Source of the DNA: Acidobacteriaceae bacterium
GTDB taxonomy: Bacteria > Acidobacteriota > Terriglobia > Terriglobales > Acidobacteriaceae
NCBI GenBank assembly: GCA_031296325.1
Contig: JARLFY010000073.1
Location: forward strand, 1-45,878
Reading direction: 5' to 3'
DNA length: 45,878 nt
Under the pieces are notes generated by a model. That model saw nothing but the letters and a program-made list of their open reading frames with translations. It searched no databases and was not told the DNA's origin. A program made the position numbers and the translations under genes. Of this stretch, positions 32,322-40,875 are shown piece after piece; the first letter of the stretch is position 1; every line of letters begins with the position of its first letter.

Positions 32322-34657
32322 TTCTGACTATCGACAACATGAATGGAGGCGGTGCCATCGACTACACCGCGGTCCTCTCTGCGGATGCGCCCTTCACCAT
32401 CGAGCGAGTGCTGAACACGCCCTCGCGCTGCACGGGAACGCTGGAGGTTGGCTCCCTGGCCAACCCCGGTGCCTCCTCGACGCTGCCTGTGCCTGTACGG
32501 CGCGGGCGCGTCGTGGTTACGGCGGCCAGCGGAACCGTTTTATTCACGGGCTATCTTGCGACTGAGCCGGTTCCTGTCTATGTGGGCGTCGGGCTGGCGG
32601 GGCCGGTCTATCGCGTTGCGTTTTCTGCGATCAGCGATGAGTGGCTGCTGGACAAGCAATCTCTCACGCTGACGGCGGATGGCTTTACGGTACCTGCTGG
32701 CTCCCTGCTTCAGGAGCTTACGCAGCGTACTGCCGCCAACGTGCTGACCACTGCGCAGGTGCAGAGCGGCAGGCCCATCGGCGTCTTCACGCCGCAACCG
32801 ACACAGCCCTGGTCCACCAATGCAGGCGGCATTGCTGGCTCTACTTATGCGGCGTATCGCGTGCTGAATGGCGCGCTCAGCATGAGTCCCATTGGCTCGG
32901 TCACGCACACACTCGACTTCGATGCGGGCCAGAGCGATGGAACTCTTCAGGTCGCTGCGTTGCAGACTGCGATGGTCAAAGAGCTGGCCAACGACGTTAC
33001 GCTTAGTGGCCAGATCGAGCCGACGGCCTATGTCTCCGAGATGTTTTTAGGCGATGGCACAACGACCGTCTTCACGCTATCGGACGAGCCGTTTCGCACC
33101 AGCAAGCCGACGCTGCTGGCGGACAGCTTCAATCAGCCTGCCTTCAACACACAGATCTGGAACGTCGCTGATCCCGGCTCGCATCTCTCGCTTTGCGGCG
33201 CAGGACTCGTTCTCTCTGGCGGCAATGGCTACGACGGACAGACCACGCTGACCGCCATCGATCCGGTGGAGATGGGCGGATCGCTGGTCGTCGAGGCGGG
33301 CAAGGTGCAACTCACCTCACCCTCGGACGGCGTTCTCTGCGGCCTGTACTCCGGGGCCACGCAGCGCAGCAACTGCTTCGCCGGATACAACGTGCGGCAG
33401 AGTGGCGGCGCGACCATCCTCACTCCCTTCGTCAATGGCGCGGAGGTTGGCACCACTTACACACTGCTCTCTGGTCACACCTACACCTTCCGCATTCGGC
33501 TGCATAGCCCGGAGGTGCAGCGCGTGATGCAAACCTACTACACGCGCGTCGATGGAGCGGTTGAATCCTTCGGCGGCGGACTGGTAGCCGCGCCGATGCA
33601 GTTGCTCTTCGACCTGATCGATCTGGGCGATGCTTCCAATACGCCCGCAACGGTTCTATACGATGGCGCGGTTACGACCTCGCCCGCAAGCTGTAGCTTT
33701 GCGGCGATTGATTCGGTTCAGCTCACTGGCTCGATGGGCTTTTGCAGCGTTACGCAGAGTGGATCCGCGTGGGTCGTCAGCACGTTGCCCAGTGGCGCAA
33801 GCGAGACGCGCCTGATTGGAATCGCTGGCGAAGGCGTCGATTGCAAGATCGCCGCTACTGGCGTCATGACGTTTTTTGCTGGTCGCGTACCTGTTGCAGG
33901 GGAGGTTATCACCGTCTCATATCGCCTTCGTTCGCGCTCCATTGCTCGCCTTGAAGACGCAGCAAGCGTCGCCGCCGAGGCTTCCGCTGGTGTGTCAGGA
34001 ACCGCGCGTTGGCTGGGTAAAGTCGTGCGGCCCCTCGCTCGGTCGAGCGCCGATTGCGAGAGCGCTGCGCAGGCCGTTCTCAGCTTCGCATCCAGCCGCG
34101 CCGCCGCCATTGCTGGAAGCTACACGTCCATCAATCCTGTCGCAGATGTATGGCCCGGCGATGTTCTGAGCATCACCGCCAATGGACAGATGATCAACAC
34201 AGTCGTCCGTCAGGTCGCCATTGCAGACGGAGCCGCATCGCCCGAAGTCCTGATCTATCGCATCGCCTTTGCAAACGACTGGGCAGAGACTCTGGGCGTG
34301 ACTCTCTCGGAGGCAATCGCGACCGATGCGTTTCTTCCGACGACAGCTCTTATTGCGTCGGGAGCAGTGCTGGCAAACCTGCAACAGTTGACCGTGACCA
34401 GCGCTACTACAACGGCATTGCAGATCGACGCAGGAATCGCTCCCCCCACCGGCGGCGGCTTTGAAGTTCGTCTGCGCGACGGGGACTTCGGAGCGGGCGT
34501 GGATCAGAATCTGGTGCTTCGCAGCCCGGTTCGCAACTTCACCATTCCTCGCTCGGCGCAGGTCGAACGCTACTACGTCCGCATGTACGACGGCTCAACT
34601 CCGCCGCTCTACTCGCGTCTCTCCAGCGCAGTCTTCACCAATCTACCGGTCGCGTAA
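32318..34657 (+). CDS. Tail hub/baseplate-like protein with lectin-like insert
   Basis: The 779-residue protein starts at GTG 32318, overlapping the portal stop. The N-terminal ~270 residues (DYTAVLSADAPFTIERVLNTPS and VVTAASGTVLFTGYLATEP) and residues about 560-660 (WLGKVVRPLARSSADCESAA, then DVWPGDVLSITAN) resemble tail-hub/baseplate proteins. The segment RLxxxxxxIxPxxxIxPGDVxxI recalls the late-hub ring. The middle (about 265-440) has SFNQPAFNTQIWNVADPGSHL followed by Gly/Thr strands and looks like a concanavalin-type carbohydrate-binding insert. The C-terminus (about 700-779) is fibronectin-III-like (ARVERYYVRMYDGSTPPLYS context). It probably forms the tail tip and may bind host glycans. 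Confidence 0.55.
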   Translation: MILTIDNMNGGGAIDYTAVLSADAPFTIERVLNTPSRCTGTLEVGSLANPGASSTLPVPVRRGRVVVTAASGTVLFTGYLATEPVPVYVGVGLAGPVYRVAFSAISDEWLLDKQSLTLTADGFTVPAGSLLQELTQRTAANVLTTAQVQSGRPIGVFTPQPTQPWSTNAGGIAGSTYAAYRVLNGALSMSPIGSVTHTLDFDAGQSDGTLQVAALQTAMVKELANDVTLSGQIEPTAYVSEMFLGDGTTTVFTLSDEPFRTSKPTLLADSFNQPAFNTQIWNVADPGSHLSLCGAGLVLSGGNGYDGQTTLTAIDPVEMGGSLVVEAGKVQLTSPSDGVLCGLYSGATQRSNCFAGYNVRQSGGATILTPFVNGAEVGTTYTLLSGHTYTFRIRLHSPEVQRVMQTYYTRVDGAVESFGGGLVAAPMQLLFDLIDLGDASNTPATVLYDGAVTTSPASCSFAAIDSVQLTGSMGFCSVTQSGSAWVVSTLPSGASETRLIGIAGEGVDCKIAATGVMTFFAGRVPVAGEVITVSYRLRSRSIARLEDAASVAAEASAGVSGTARWLGKVVRPLARSSADCESAAQAVLSFASSRAAAIAGSYTSINPVADVWPGDVLSITANGQMINTVVRQVAIADGAASPEVLIYRIAFANDWAETLGVTLSEAIATDAFLPTTALIASGAVLANLQQLTVTSATTTALQIDAGIAPPTGGGFEVRLRDGDFGAGVDQNLVLRSPVRNFTIPRSAQVERYYVRMYDGSTPPLYSRLSSAVFTNLPVA

Positions 34658-34679
34658 CCCGCCCCGAAGGAGCAACAAC

Positions 34680-34901
34680 ATGACAGATTTCGAGGGTCAG
34701 GTTCTCGCCGACCTGAGCGTACTCAAGAGCCAGATGGAACAGGTCATGGGCATCGGGCAACCAGGCCGGCTCGCGCAACTGGAGGGCCGCATGCAAGAGC
34801 ACGAGATGACCATGCAACGGATGAAAGGAATCGCAGGAGCCTTTGGCGTTCTGCTCACCGTCGCCCACATCGCCATCGACTTCCTCATCGGAAGACGTTG
34901 A
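34680..34901 (+). CDS. Small coiled-coil membrane protein (XhlA/holin-accessory-like)
   Basis: The 73-residue protein has an N-terminal coiled-coil-like half (EGQVLADLSVLKSQMEQVMG and RLAQLEGRMQEHEMTMQRMK) followed by one transmembrane helix (GAFGVLLTVAHIAIDFLIG) and a short basic end. This is the layout of XhlA-type proteins, which assist holins in phage lysis cassettes. No endolysin or second holin gene follows, so lysis function is unproven. ATG 34680 has AAGGAG eight bases upstream. It is the last gene of the phage-derived cluster. Confidence 0.6.
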   Translation: MTDFEGQVLADLSVLKSQMEQVMGIGQPGRLAQLEGRMQEHEMTMQRMKGIAGAFGVLLTVAHIAIDFLIGRR

Positions 34902-35209
34902 ACCAAGGACCATAGGCACTAAACCAAGGGCCAACGGCCCGCTCTATACCAGCCTGGGGCGCAGCCCCAGGTAAACGTACAACACAAAGACTGAGGGCTG
35001 AAGGCCCGACCTATTCTGCTGCGAATTTTAGAGACAGGCAACTGGAGCATTTTCACTAATGGGATAGAGTCCGTGGCACGAGCGAAAAGCAGATTCCTCC
35101 GCTGCGCTACGGAATGACAAACATAAGGCTACGGAATGACAAACACGATTGCTTTATCGCCATAGTGGAAATGCTCTAAACCAATGCACCCCCAGGCGGA
35201 GGGAATGGT
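34902..35209. repeat. Repeat-rich right margin of the phage-derived cluster
   Basis: The 308-base gap holds palindromes GGGCC-AAC-GGCCC (34928-34940) and CCTGGGGC-GCA-GCCCCAGG (34953-34971), then a type B repeat at 35044-35178. The latter has inverted arms GGAGCATTTTCACTAATGG (35044-35062) and CCATAGTGGAAATGCTCTA (35160-35178) around the GCAGATTCC ... CGGAATGACA core, plus a second CTACGGAATGACA half-copy. Its organisation matches the block at 14277-14375 to the left. No gene is seen. Confidence 0.7.
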
Positions 35210-35662
35210 TCAGGCTACTCCGGAAAGGCGGTCGTTGGTGGTTTGACTGGGCACGATCGGCTGGCTCGCCACGGGCTTCGCCTCTGCTGCGGGGCGGTTT
35301 CCTTCTGCCGCAGACTCTGGCGCTGTGGGCCGAGGAGCAGAGGCGTTTGCGGTCATCTTGTTTTTGTAGCACTGACGGCAGAGGACGGGACGACCTTGCG
35401 TTGGCTTGAAGGGGACGGTGGTTGATATGCCACACTCTGAACACTCGGTGCGCGTCTCGGTACGCGAGATGCCAGCCGCCACTGGCGCGCCGGTCGCCGG
35501 ATTTATCCCGCGCGCGCCACGTTTGGACTTGCACGGCTTGCAGCGCTTCGGATCGTTCTTGAACTGCTTTTCCAGAAAAAACAGTTGCTCGTCAGCGGTG
35601 AAGATAAATTCACCCCCGCAATCACAGCAGGTCAGGATTCGGTCTATGAATTCAGATTCCAT
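35210..35662 (-). CDS. Double zinc-ribbon protein
   Basis: The 150-residue protein has two cysteine ribbons. The first has C12-x2-C15 (in TCCDCGGEFIFTADEQLFF) with C41-x2-C44 (RCKPCKSKR). The second has C74-x2-C77 (TECSECG) with C95-x2-C98 (PVLCRQCYKNK). The C-terminal ~50 residues are Ala/Pro-rich and probably disordered. I recognise this as the CxxC-ribbon plus CRxCY-type architecture common in acidobacteria and related soil bacteria; it may bind RNA or DNA, but its function is not known. ATG 35662 directly precedes the first ribbon and is chosen over an upstream in-frame codon at 35701. It lies between the cluster margin and rpsU, and is host-type. Confidence 0.7.
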   Translation of the reverse strand: MESEFIDRILTCCDCGGEFIFTADEQLFFLEKQFKNDPKRCKPCKSKRGARGINPATGAPVAAGISRTETRTECSECGISTTVPFKPTQGRPVLCRQCYKNKMTANASAPRPTAPESAAEGNRPAAEAKPVASQPIVPSQTTNDRLSGVA

Positions 35663-35765
35663 ACCGCAACTCCTGTGGTATGGAATAGGATGATCTTCCA
35701 CGGCAACGCGATTCCCGGATGCAGAAAAATTTCCAATTATTTGTTCTTGAGATGTGTGGGGCCTG

Positions 35766-35799
35766 CGTCGCGGAGGGGCGACGACTGTTTTTTATTTTG
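35766..35799 (+). terminator. Hairpin with T-tract (orientation opposite to neighbouring genes)
   Basis: The arms CGTCGC (35766-35771) and GCGACG (35778-35783) are followed by ACTGTTTTTTATTTT. It could terminate plus-strand read-through, although no plus-strand gene precedes it apart from the phage cluster some 860 bases back. A second hairpin, with GGCCGCC (35867-35873) and GGCGGCC (35890-35896), lies closer to rpsU and is followed by CGTTTTT on the plus strand. Confidence 0.35.
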
Positions 35800-35919
35800 C
35801 CAGCGGCTCAGGCTTGAGCGGCACCAGCATCTTCCGATCCGGGGAGTGGTCGGGAAGATTAATGGAGGCCGCCAGCTCCGGTTGGAAGCGGCGGCCATCC
35901 CGTTTTTAGAGGAGCAGAA

Positions 35920-36117
35920 TTAGTCCTGTTCCTTGCGAATCTTCTTGCGATTGCGCTTGCGAGCAAGCGCTTCTTTCACGCGCTTCTTCTCGCCTGGCTT
36001 CAGATAGAAGGAATGACGCTTGACTTCCTTGATGATGTCTTCGGTCTGAACCTTCCGTTTGAAGCGGCGCAGTGCGTTCTCCAGAGGCTCACCCTCTTGC
36101 ACTCGAATCTCTGCCAA
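35920..36117 (-). CDS. rpsU: 30S ribosomal protein S21
   Basis: The 65-residue small-subunit protein binds near the anti-Shine-Dalgarno end of 16S rRNA and helps initiation. The sequence AEIRVQEGEPLENALRRFKR followed by KKRVKEALARKRNRKKIRK is diagnostic. The most likely start is the TTG at 36117, which has GGAGG about ten bases upstream and gives the normal N-terminus (first residues MAEIRV). A longer open frame from 36144 would put the Shine-Dalgarno element inside the gene. It is transcribed alone, divergent from the BNR gene at 36261. Confidence 0.95.
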   Translation of the reverse strand: MAEIRVQEGEPLENALRRFKRKVQTEDIIKEVKRHSFYLKPGEKKRVKEALARKRNRKKIRKEQD

Positions 36118-36260
36118 GATTGATACACCTCCAAATCGTCCCAATAGGGCAGTCTTCAGGATACCGCAGAATCGGTCGAATGGGGCTATTTTCTGCGCAA
36201 AGTTTCCATTCCCCGTTGACGCGAGCCAGAGTTTGCCGGGTTGCGGTATCCTTGTTGCCT

Positions 36261-37616
36261 ATGAAACTCCGGGTTTGCGCCGCGTTTTTGCTGTCTTCCC
36301 TTCTGATCCCCCCCCCTGCATTCGGGCACTCGCGGCGTTCTCCAACGGCCTCTGGCAATCCCGATCTGCGCACTGGCATCCACACTCTGGATGTAGCTCC
36401 GGCCTGGTCCGGCCAACCCGTTGGTTTCGCTCTGTTGACGCGGGGAAACCAGCAGTTTGTCGCCTTCTACGATGCAGAACGTCGCATGACGCTGGCCCAG
36501 CGCACTCTGGGAGAACACCGCTGGAGCTTCACCGTTCTGCCCAGCACACTCGGCTGGGACAGCCATAACTACATTACGATGGCGATGGATCGCGAGGGAT
36601 ACCTGCACGTCGCGGGCAACATGCACGCCTCGCCGCTGGTCTACTTTCGCAGCGCTCGGCCTTACGACGCGTCGTCGATGGAACGCGTCTCCGCCCTGAC
36701 CGGGAAGAACGAGGAGCGCGTCACCTACCCAGTCTTCAACTACGCACCGGATGGGACGTTGCTGTTTCAATATCGCAGCGGAAGCAGCGGGTCGGGAGAC
36801 ACCTATCGCGACCGCTACGACGAACGCACCAGAAGCTGGCACCCTCTCACCGAACAGCCGCTCTTCTTCGGCGGGGCGAGGATGAATGCGTATCCTCTGG
36901 ATGTGGTGCGAGGGCCGGATGGCTGGTACCACCAGTTCTGGGTCTGGCGCGACAAGCCGTTGGCGGAGACCAATCACGACCTGAGCTACGCGCGCAGCCG
37001 CGACCTCGTCCACTGGGAGACGGCGGCGGGAACTCCCCTCACCCTGCCTCTGACCATCGCAACTCCCGGCCTCATCGTCGATCCGGTTCCGTCCCGCGGG
37101 GGTCTGCTCAATGGAACGCAGGCCGTCGGTTTCGATGCCTTTGGCGGGCTTGTACTCTCCTATTTGAAGTACGACTCGGCGGGCAAGACGCAGCTCTACT
37201 TCGCCCAGTGGGAGCATGGTCGCTGGATCAATCAGCAGGCCACCAACTGGAACTACCGCTGGGACTTTCACGGCATGGGCAGTCTGGTCAACGAGATCCA
37301 CATCGGCCCATTGCGCGCAGTGGGGGGCAAGCTGACCATCGCGATCAACCACAAGGTCTACGGCTCTGGAGTCTGGGAGGTTGATCCCGTCACCATGCGT
37401 CTGCGAGGCAAGCTGTCGATGGCCGGCGAAGAAGGCGAGGATTCCAGTGCATCCGAGAATGGATTGATGGAACGATCTGCGGCGGATCTTGGAGGCTCAC
37501 GCACGGATGGCGTTACTTATCGTCTGAGTTGGAAGACGCTGCGCCAGAACCGCGACAGGCCGCAGCCCGAAGGCCCTCCACCGCCCTCCATGCTCCACCT
37601 CGTTCTGTCGCAGTAG
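36261..37616 (+). CDS. Secreted BNR_4-family beta-propeller protein
   Basis: The 451-residue protein starts at ATG 36261 with a signal peptide (KLRVCAAFLLSSLLIPPPAFG). The mature part shows the BNR-repeat-containing family pattern: GWDSHNYITMAMDREGYLHVAGNMH, VTYPVFNYAPDGTLLFQYRSGSSGSGD, PLDVVRGPDGWYHQFWVWR and RWDFHGMGSLVNEIHIGPL. Repeated G-x-W/Y blades fit a seven-bladed propeller. The family includes polysaccharide lyases (PL24/PL25 ulvan lyases) and uncharacterised periplasmic proteins; histidines in the first two motifs could be catalytic. The substrate cannot be deduced, but an acidic polysaccharide is plausible, and the GH115 gene in this window acts on one too. It converges with the next gene six bases away. 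Confidence 0.8.
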   Translation: MKLRVCAAFLLSSLLIPPPAFGHSRRSPTASGNPDLRTGIHTLDVAPAWSGQPVGFALLTRGNQQFVAFYDAERRMTLAQRTLGEHRWSFTVLPSTLGWDSHNYITMAMDREGYLHVAGNMHASPLVYFRSARPYDASSMERVSALTGKNEERVTYPVFNYAPDGTLLFQYRSGSSGSGDTYRDRYDERTRSWHPLTEQPLFFGGARMNAYPLDVVRGPDGWYHQFWVWRDKPLAETNHDLSYARSRDLVHWETAAGTPLTLPLTIATPGLIVDPVPSRGGLLNGTQAVGFDAFGGLVLSYLKYDSAGKTQLYFAQWEHGRWINQQATNWNYRWDFHGMGSLVNEIHIGPLRAVGGKLTIAINHKVYGSGVWEVDPVTMRLRGKLSMAGEEGEDSSASENGLMERSAADLGGSRTDGVTYRLSWKTLRQNRDRPQPEGPPPPSMLHLVLSQ

Positions 37617-37622
37617 AGCGAG

Positions 37623-39308
37623 CTATTTGTCGTCGTCCGAATCGTCGATCAGAGTCATCTTGACGCTCGTCGGCAGGGTGCGCGTGAAGGCTGCGAGTTC
37701 GGCGCGCATCGTTACTGGATCGCCCACCGCAGTTCTATAAATATTGACGCAGGGGTGCCAGATCGAGGTCAGGCGACTGGTAATACACATCGTTCCAAGC
37801 AGGGTCCAGTCATCGGGAGCGCCTTCTTCGTACCATTCGGGATAGATAATCGCCAGCCCAGCGTTGTGCGCAGCCGTGATCTCGTCCAGCCAGCCAGCGT
37901 TCTTGTGCGTCTCCTGCGCAGCCTCGGGCGAGGCGAGTCCCCACAGATCCAACACCGAGACTCCCGCAGGCCGACGGTAGCTCACCCATCCCAGATCGTT
38001 CACCGCAACGGTTTTGCCGTAGAACTCCGCCACAAAGCGATGCATCTGATACTGCTGCTGATAGACGTTGCTGGCCGCCGCCGCAGTCTGCCAGAGCGCG
38101 GATTCATAAGGAATAGCCAGCACAAGCAGAAGAAGAATAACGCGACCCGTTCGCCTCGGCGTTGCTGTCGAACACAACGCCGTCGCAGCCACCAACGCGG
38201 TGAAGATCATGGCGTAGTCTTCGTAGCGATGGAACCAGTAAGAGCGTCCGACGAACAACTGGAGCAGCGCCGCCAGCAGCGCTCCGCCCAGCACAAATCG
38301 TCGAGCGCGCTGCCTCTCTCGCCGCGCCAGCGAGATGAGTAGAAGCAGGAGTGCAAGCTGTCCCCACCACGCATACTCGTGGACGCACACTCCGTACAAA
38401 CTCAAGACCTTCGCCATCGCCGTGCTGCCGTGGGCCGAGGAGAGATGCGCCTTCACCATCACCGAGCAGGGCAATGCGGGCAATCCGCGGGAGAGCAGGA
38501 AGCAGGAGAACAGCGCGGGGCCGATCAGGCTGATTCCCAGCAGCTTCAGCGCCGCGCGCCAACGCTGCTGGCCGTAGAGCACTACTGCGACGGCCGCCAC
38601 CAGAGCGAAGTTCTCATAGCGCACCATCGGCCCGAAGGCCGCAGCGCACAGACACCACGCAGGAATTCGGCGACCGGAAAAGGCCTCCAACACTCCCGCC
38701 GCGCAGAGGATCGCCAGCAGGACCTGCAGGCCGTGTTCCATGCCGATAAAGGTTAACCCAACCAGATTGGCCAGCAACATCAGCGCCGCCGCAAGAACGA
38801 AGCGGCCAAGCCACTCGATCCGCCGCGAAGCCGCAGAAACCGCTTCTCCAGCGACTCCTGCGCGGGGCTGCCAGCCATCGACGATGCGGCCAAGCCACCA
38901 CGCTGCGGTTCCGCAGAACAATATATTCCAAAGCAGCGGAAGGTACTGATTGCAGGCTCGGTTAGAGAATGGAGTCAGAAGAAACGGCCAGAGGATGCTC
39001 GACGAGGGCGACGATGCCTCGCTCAGATTGATCCCGTAGTGTCCATGGGCGATGCTCTGCGCCAGCGCAAGGTGGATGTAGGGATCGTCGAGCGTGTAGG
39101 TGAAGACTCCGCCGTCGCGGTGCAGAATAAGCAGCAGCAGACCAACCACCACGACCAGATACAGAGCCACGCAGGCTGGTGCAACGGAGCGCATCGGTCT
39201 TTGCATCGATTCGCTTTGTTGCACAGCCTTGCCTTCTCCCTGAGCTACTGTTGCAAGATCGTCGTCCACCGAATCACTATACCATTCCGCTTTCGTCGAG
39301 CGATCCAT
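37623..39308 (-). CDS. Polytopic GT-C-like membrane glycosyltransferase candidate
   Basis: The 561-residue protein has about ten hydrophobic segments. After a cytoplasmic N-terminus and TM1 (VALYLVVVVGLLLLILHR) comes a luminal/periplasmic loop with FTYTLDDPYIHLALAQSIAHG. The Asp-Asp pair after TM1 is the hallmark of GT-C-fold enzymes of the ArnT/PMT class, which use polyprenyl-linked sugars. A C-terminal soluble domain (about 400-561; VAVNDLGWVSYRRPAGVSVLDLWGLASPEA) resembles those of other bacterial GT-C-like proteins. The acceptor and donor are unknown. The Asp-Glu-rich end (LIDDSDDDK) is odd. ATG 39308 is used; internal GTG codons near residue 14 are possible. It is not clearly in an operon with gltBD upstream, because a terminator lies between. 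Confidence 0.7.
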   Translation of the reverse strand: MDRSTKAEWYSDSVDDDLATVAQGEGKAVQQSESMQRPMRSVAPACVALYLVVVVGLLLLILHRDGGVFTYTLDDPYIHLALAQSIAHGHYGINLSEASSPSSSILWPFLLTPFSNRACNQYLPLLWNILFCGTAAWWLGRIVDGWQPRAGVAGEAVSAASRRIEWLGRFVLAAALMLLANLVGLTFIGMEHGLQVLLAILCAAGVLEAFSGRRIPAWCLCAAAFGPMVRYENFALVAAVAVVLYGQQRWRAALKLLGISLIGPALFSCFLLSRGLPALPCSVMVKAHLSSAHGSTAMAKVLSLYGVCVHEYAWWGQLALLLLLISLARRERQRARRFVLGGALLAALLQLFVGRSYWFHRYEDYAMIFTALVAATALCSTATPRRTGRVILLLLVLAIPYESALWQTAAAASNVYQQQYQMHRFVAEFYGKTVAVNDLGWVSYRRPAGVSVLDLWGLASPEAAQETHKNAGWLDEITAAHNAGLAIIYPEWYEEGAPDDWTLLGTMCITSRLTSIWHPCVNIYRTAVGDPVTMRAELAAFTRTLPTSVKMTLIDDSDDDK

Positions 39309-39347
39309 CCGGCATCCGGTCGAACAAACGCGGGCTTGCTATTGCGA

Positions 39348-39379
39348 AAGGCCGCCTCGATATGGATCGAGACGGCCTT
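39348..39379 (-). terminator. Terminator of the gltBD operon
   Basis: The arms AAGGCCG (39348-39354) with CTCGAT (39356-39361), and ATCGAG (39366-39371) with CGGCCTT (39373-39379), pair with one mismatch around an ATGG loop. On the minus strand the hairpin is followed by TCGC after the arm-borne TTT. It lies about 50 bases beyond the gltD stop. Confidence 0.65.
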
Positions 39380-39429
39380 GTGTGATTCGGGTTTGCATAC
39401 GATGTGGCTTGCGTTCGACGGATTCGAGC

Positions 39430-40875
39430 TTACACCAGTACGCGTTTGCCCATGGACTGCGGTTCTTCCTTGGCGGTCAGGTAGCGGTCGACGGCTGCGG
39501 CGGCCTTGCGGCCCTCCGAGATCGCCCAGACCACCAGCGACTGGCCACGGCGCATGTCTCCAGCGGCGAAGACTCCCTCGACCGAGGTGGCGTAGTTCTC
39601 GTCCGTGGCGACGTTGCCGCGTCCGTCCAGCTTGACGCCCAACTGCTCGAGCATTCCCGCGTGAACCGGGCTGAGGAAGCCCAGAGCCAGCAGGACGAGG
39701 TCGGCTTCCAGCGTGAACTCCGATCCCGCAACGGGAGTGAAGCTCGGCGGAGGACCGACGCGCACAGCCTGAATCTGCTTGACGCGACCGTTCTCGTCGC
39801 CGAGGAACTTGATGCTGTTGATGCCCCAGTCGCGGATTCCGCCCTCTTCGTGGCTGGTCTCGGTGCGCAACTGTAGCGGCCACATCGGCCACGGCGTGGA
39901 GTCCGCGCGAGACTCGGGCGGCTTGGGCATGATCTCGAACTGGTGAACGCTCTTGGCTCCCTGACGCAGGCTGGTTCCGAGGCAATCGGCCCCGGTATCT
40001 CCTCCGCCCAGAATGATGACGCGCTTGCCCTCGGCGCTAATGGAGATCGACTCATCGACCACGTCGCCCTGGCAGCGATGGTTCTGCTGCGGCAGGAACT
40101 CCATGGCGAAGTGAATTCCCTTCAACTCGCGTCCGGGAATATTCAGGTTGCGCGGACGCTCCGAGCCTCCGGCCAGCAGAACGGCATCGAACTCGTCGAG
40201 CAGAGCCTCCACCGAGACGTTTACGCCCACATGAGCGTTGGTCACAAAGGTCACACCCTCGGCGCTCATCTGCTCCAGACGACGGTCGATGACGTGCTTC
40301 TCCAGCTTGAAGTTGGGGATGCCGTACCGCAACAGCCCGCCGATGCGATCGTTCTTCTCGTAGACCGTGACGGAGTGGCCAGCGCGGCGCAGTTGCTGCG
40401 CGGCGGCCAGTCCCGAAGGTCCGCTGCCGACGACGGCAACGCGGCGACCGGTGTTGGCCTCGGGCGGCTCGGGATGAATCCAGCCCTCTTGCCAGGCGCG
40501 TTCGACGATGCCACGCTCGATCTGCTTGATCGAGACGGCTGGCTCGGTGATGGCGAGAACGCAGGCTGCCTCGCATGGCGCGGGACAGATGCGCCCGGTG
40601 AACTCGGGAAAGTTGTTGGTCGCGTGGAGACGGCGAATCGCGCTCTCCCAGCGACCGTTGTAGACCAGATCGTTCCAGTCGGGGATGATGTTGTTGACCG
40701 GACAGCCCGTGTGACAGAAGGGAACGCCGCAATCCATGCAGCGAGCGCCCTGCTCCCGCTGTTTCTTCTCGCCGAAGGGCTCATAGATGTCCAGCCAGTC
40801 TTTGAGCCGATCCTCGACCTTGCGTCGCGTAGGCTGTTCGCGTTGAATCTCAAGAAAACCGGTTACTTTACCCAT
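39430..40875 (-). CDS. gltD: Glutamate synthase (NADPH) small subunit
   Basis: The 481-residue FAD/Fe-S subunit passes electrons from NADPH to the large subunit. The N-terminal cysteine clusters are [21 protein letters not shown] and [14 protein letters not shown], which bind the two [4Fe-4S] centres. The FAD-binding Rossmann loop is [17 protein letters not shown] and the NADPH-binding loop is [36 protein letters not shown] closes the FAD domain. Family length is normal. It overlaps the end of gltB by eight bases, the usual coupled arrangement, and is followed by a terminator hairpin at 39348. Together with the amt gene about 38 kb away it belongs to ammonium assimilation. Confidence 0.97.
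   Translation of the reverse strand: MGKVTGFLEIQREQPTRRKVEDRLKDWLDIYEPFGEKKQREQGARCMDCGVPFCHTGCPVNNIIPDWNDLVYNGRWESAIRRLHATNNFPEFTGRICPAPCEAACVLAITEPAVSIKQIERGIVERAWQEGWIHPEPPEANTGRRVAVVGSGPSGLAAAQQLRRAGHSVTVYEKNDRIGGLLRYGIPNFKLEKHVIDRRLEQMSAEGVTFVTNAHVGVNVSVEALLDEFDAVLLAGGSERPRNLNIPGRELKGIHFAMEFLPQQNHRCQGDVVDESISISAEGKRVIILGGGDTGADCLGTSLRQGAKSVHQFEIMPKPPESRADSTPWPMWPLQLRTETSHEEGGIRDWGINSIKFLGDENGRVKQIQAVRVGPPPSFTPVAGSEFTLEADLVLLALGFLSPVHAGMLEQLGVKLDGRGNVATDENYATSVEGVFAAGDMRRGQSLVVWAISEGRKAAAAVDRYLTAKEEPQSMGKRVLV

Noticed and set aside
36186..37352. 388-codon minus-strand frame opposite the BNR gene
   Set aside because: The plus-strand product has a signal peptide and family motifs; the minus frame is a shadow.
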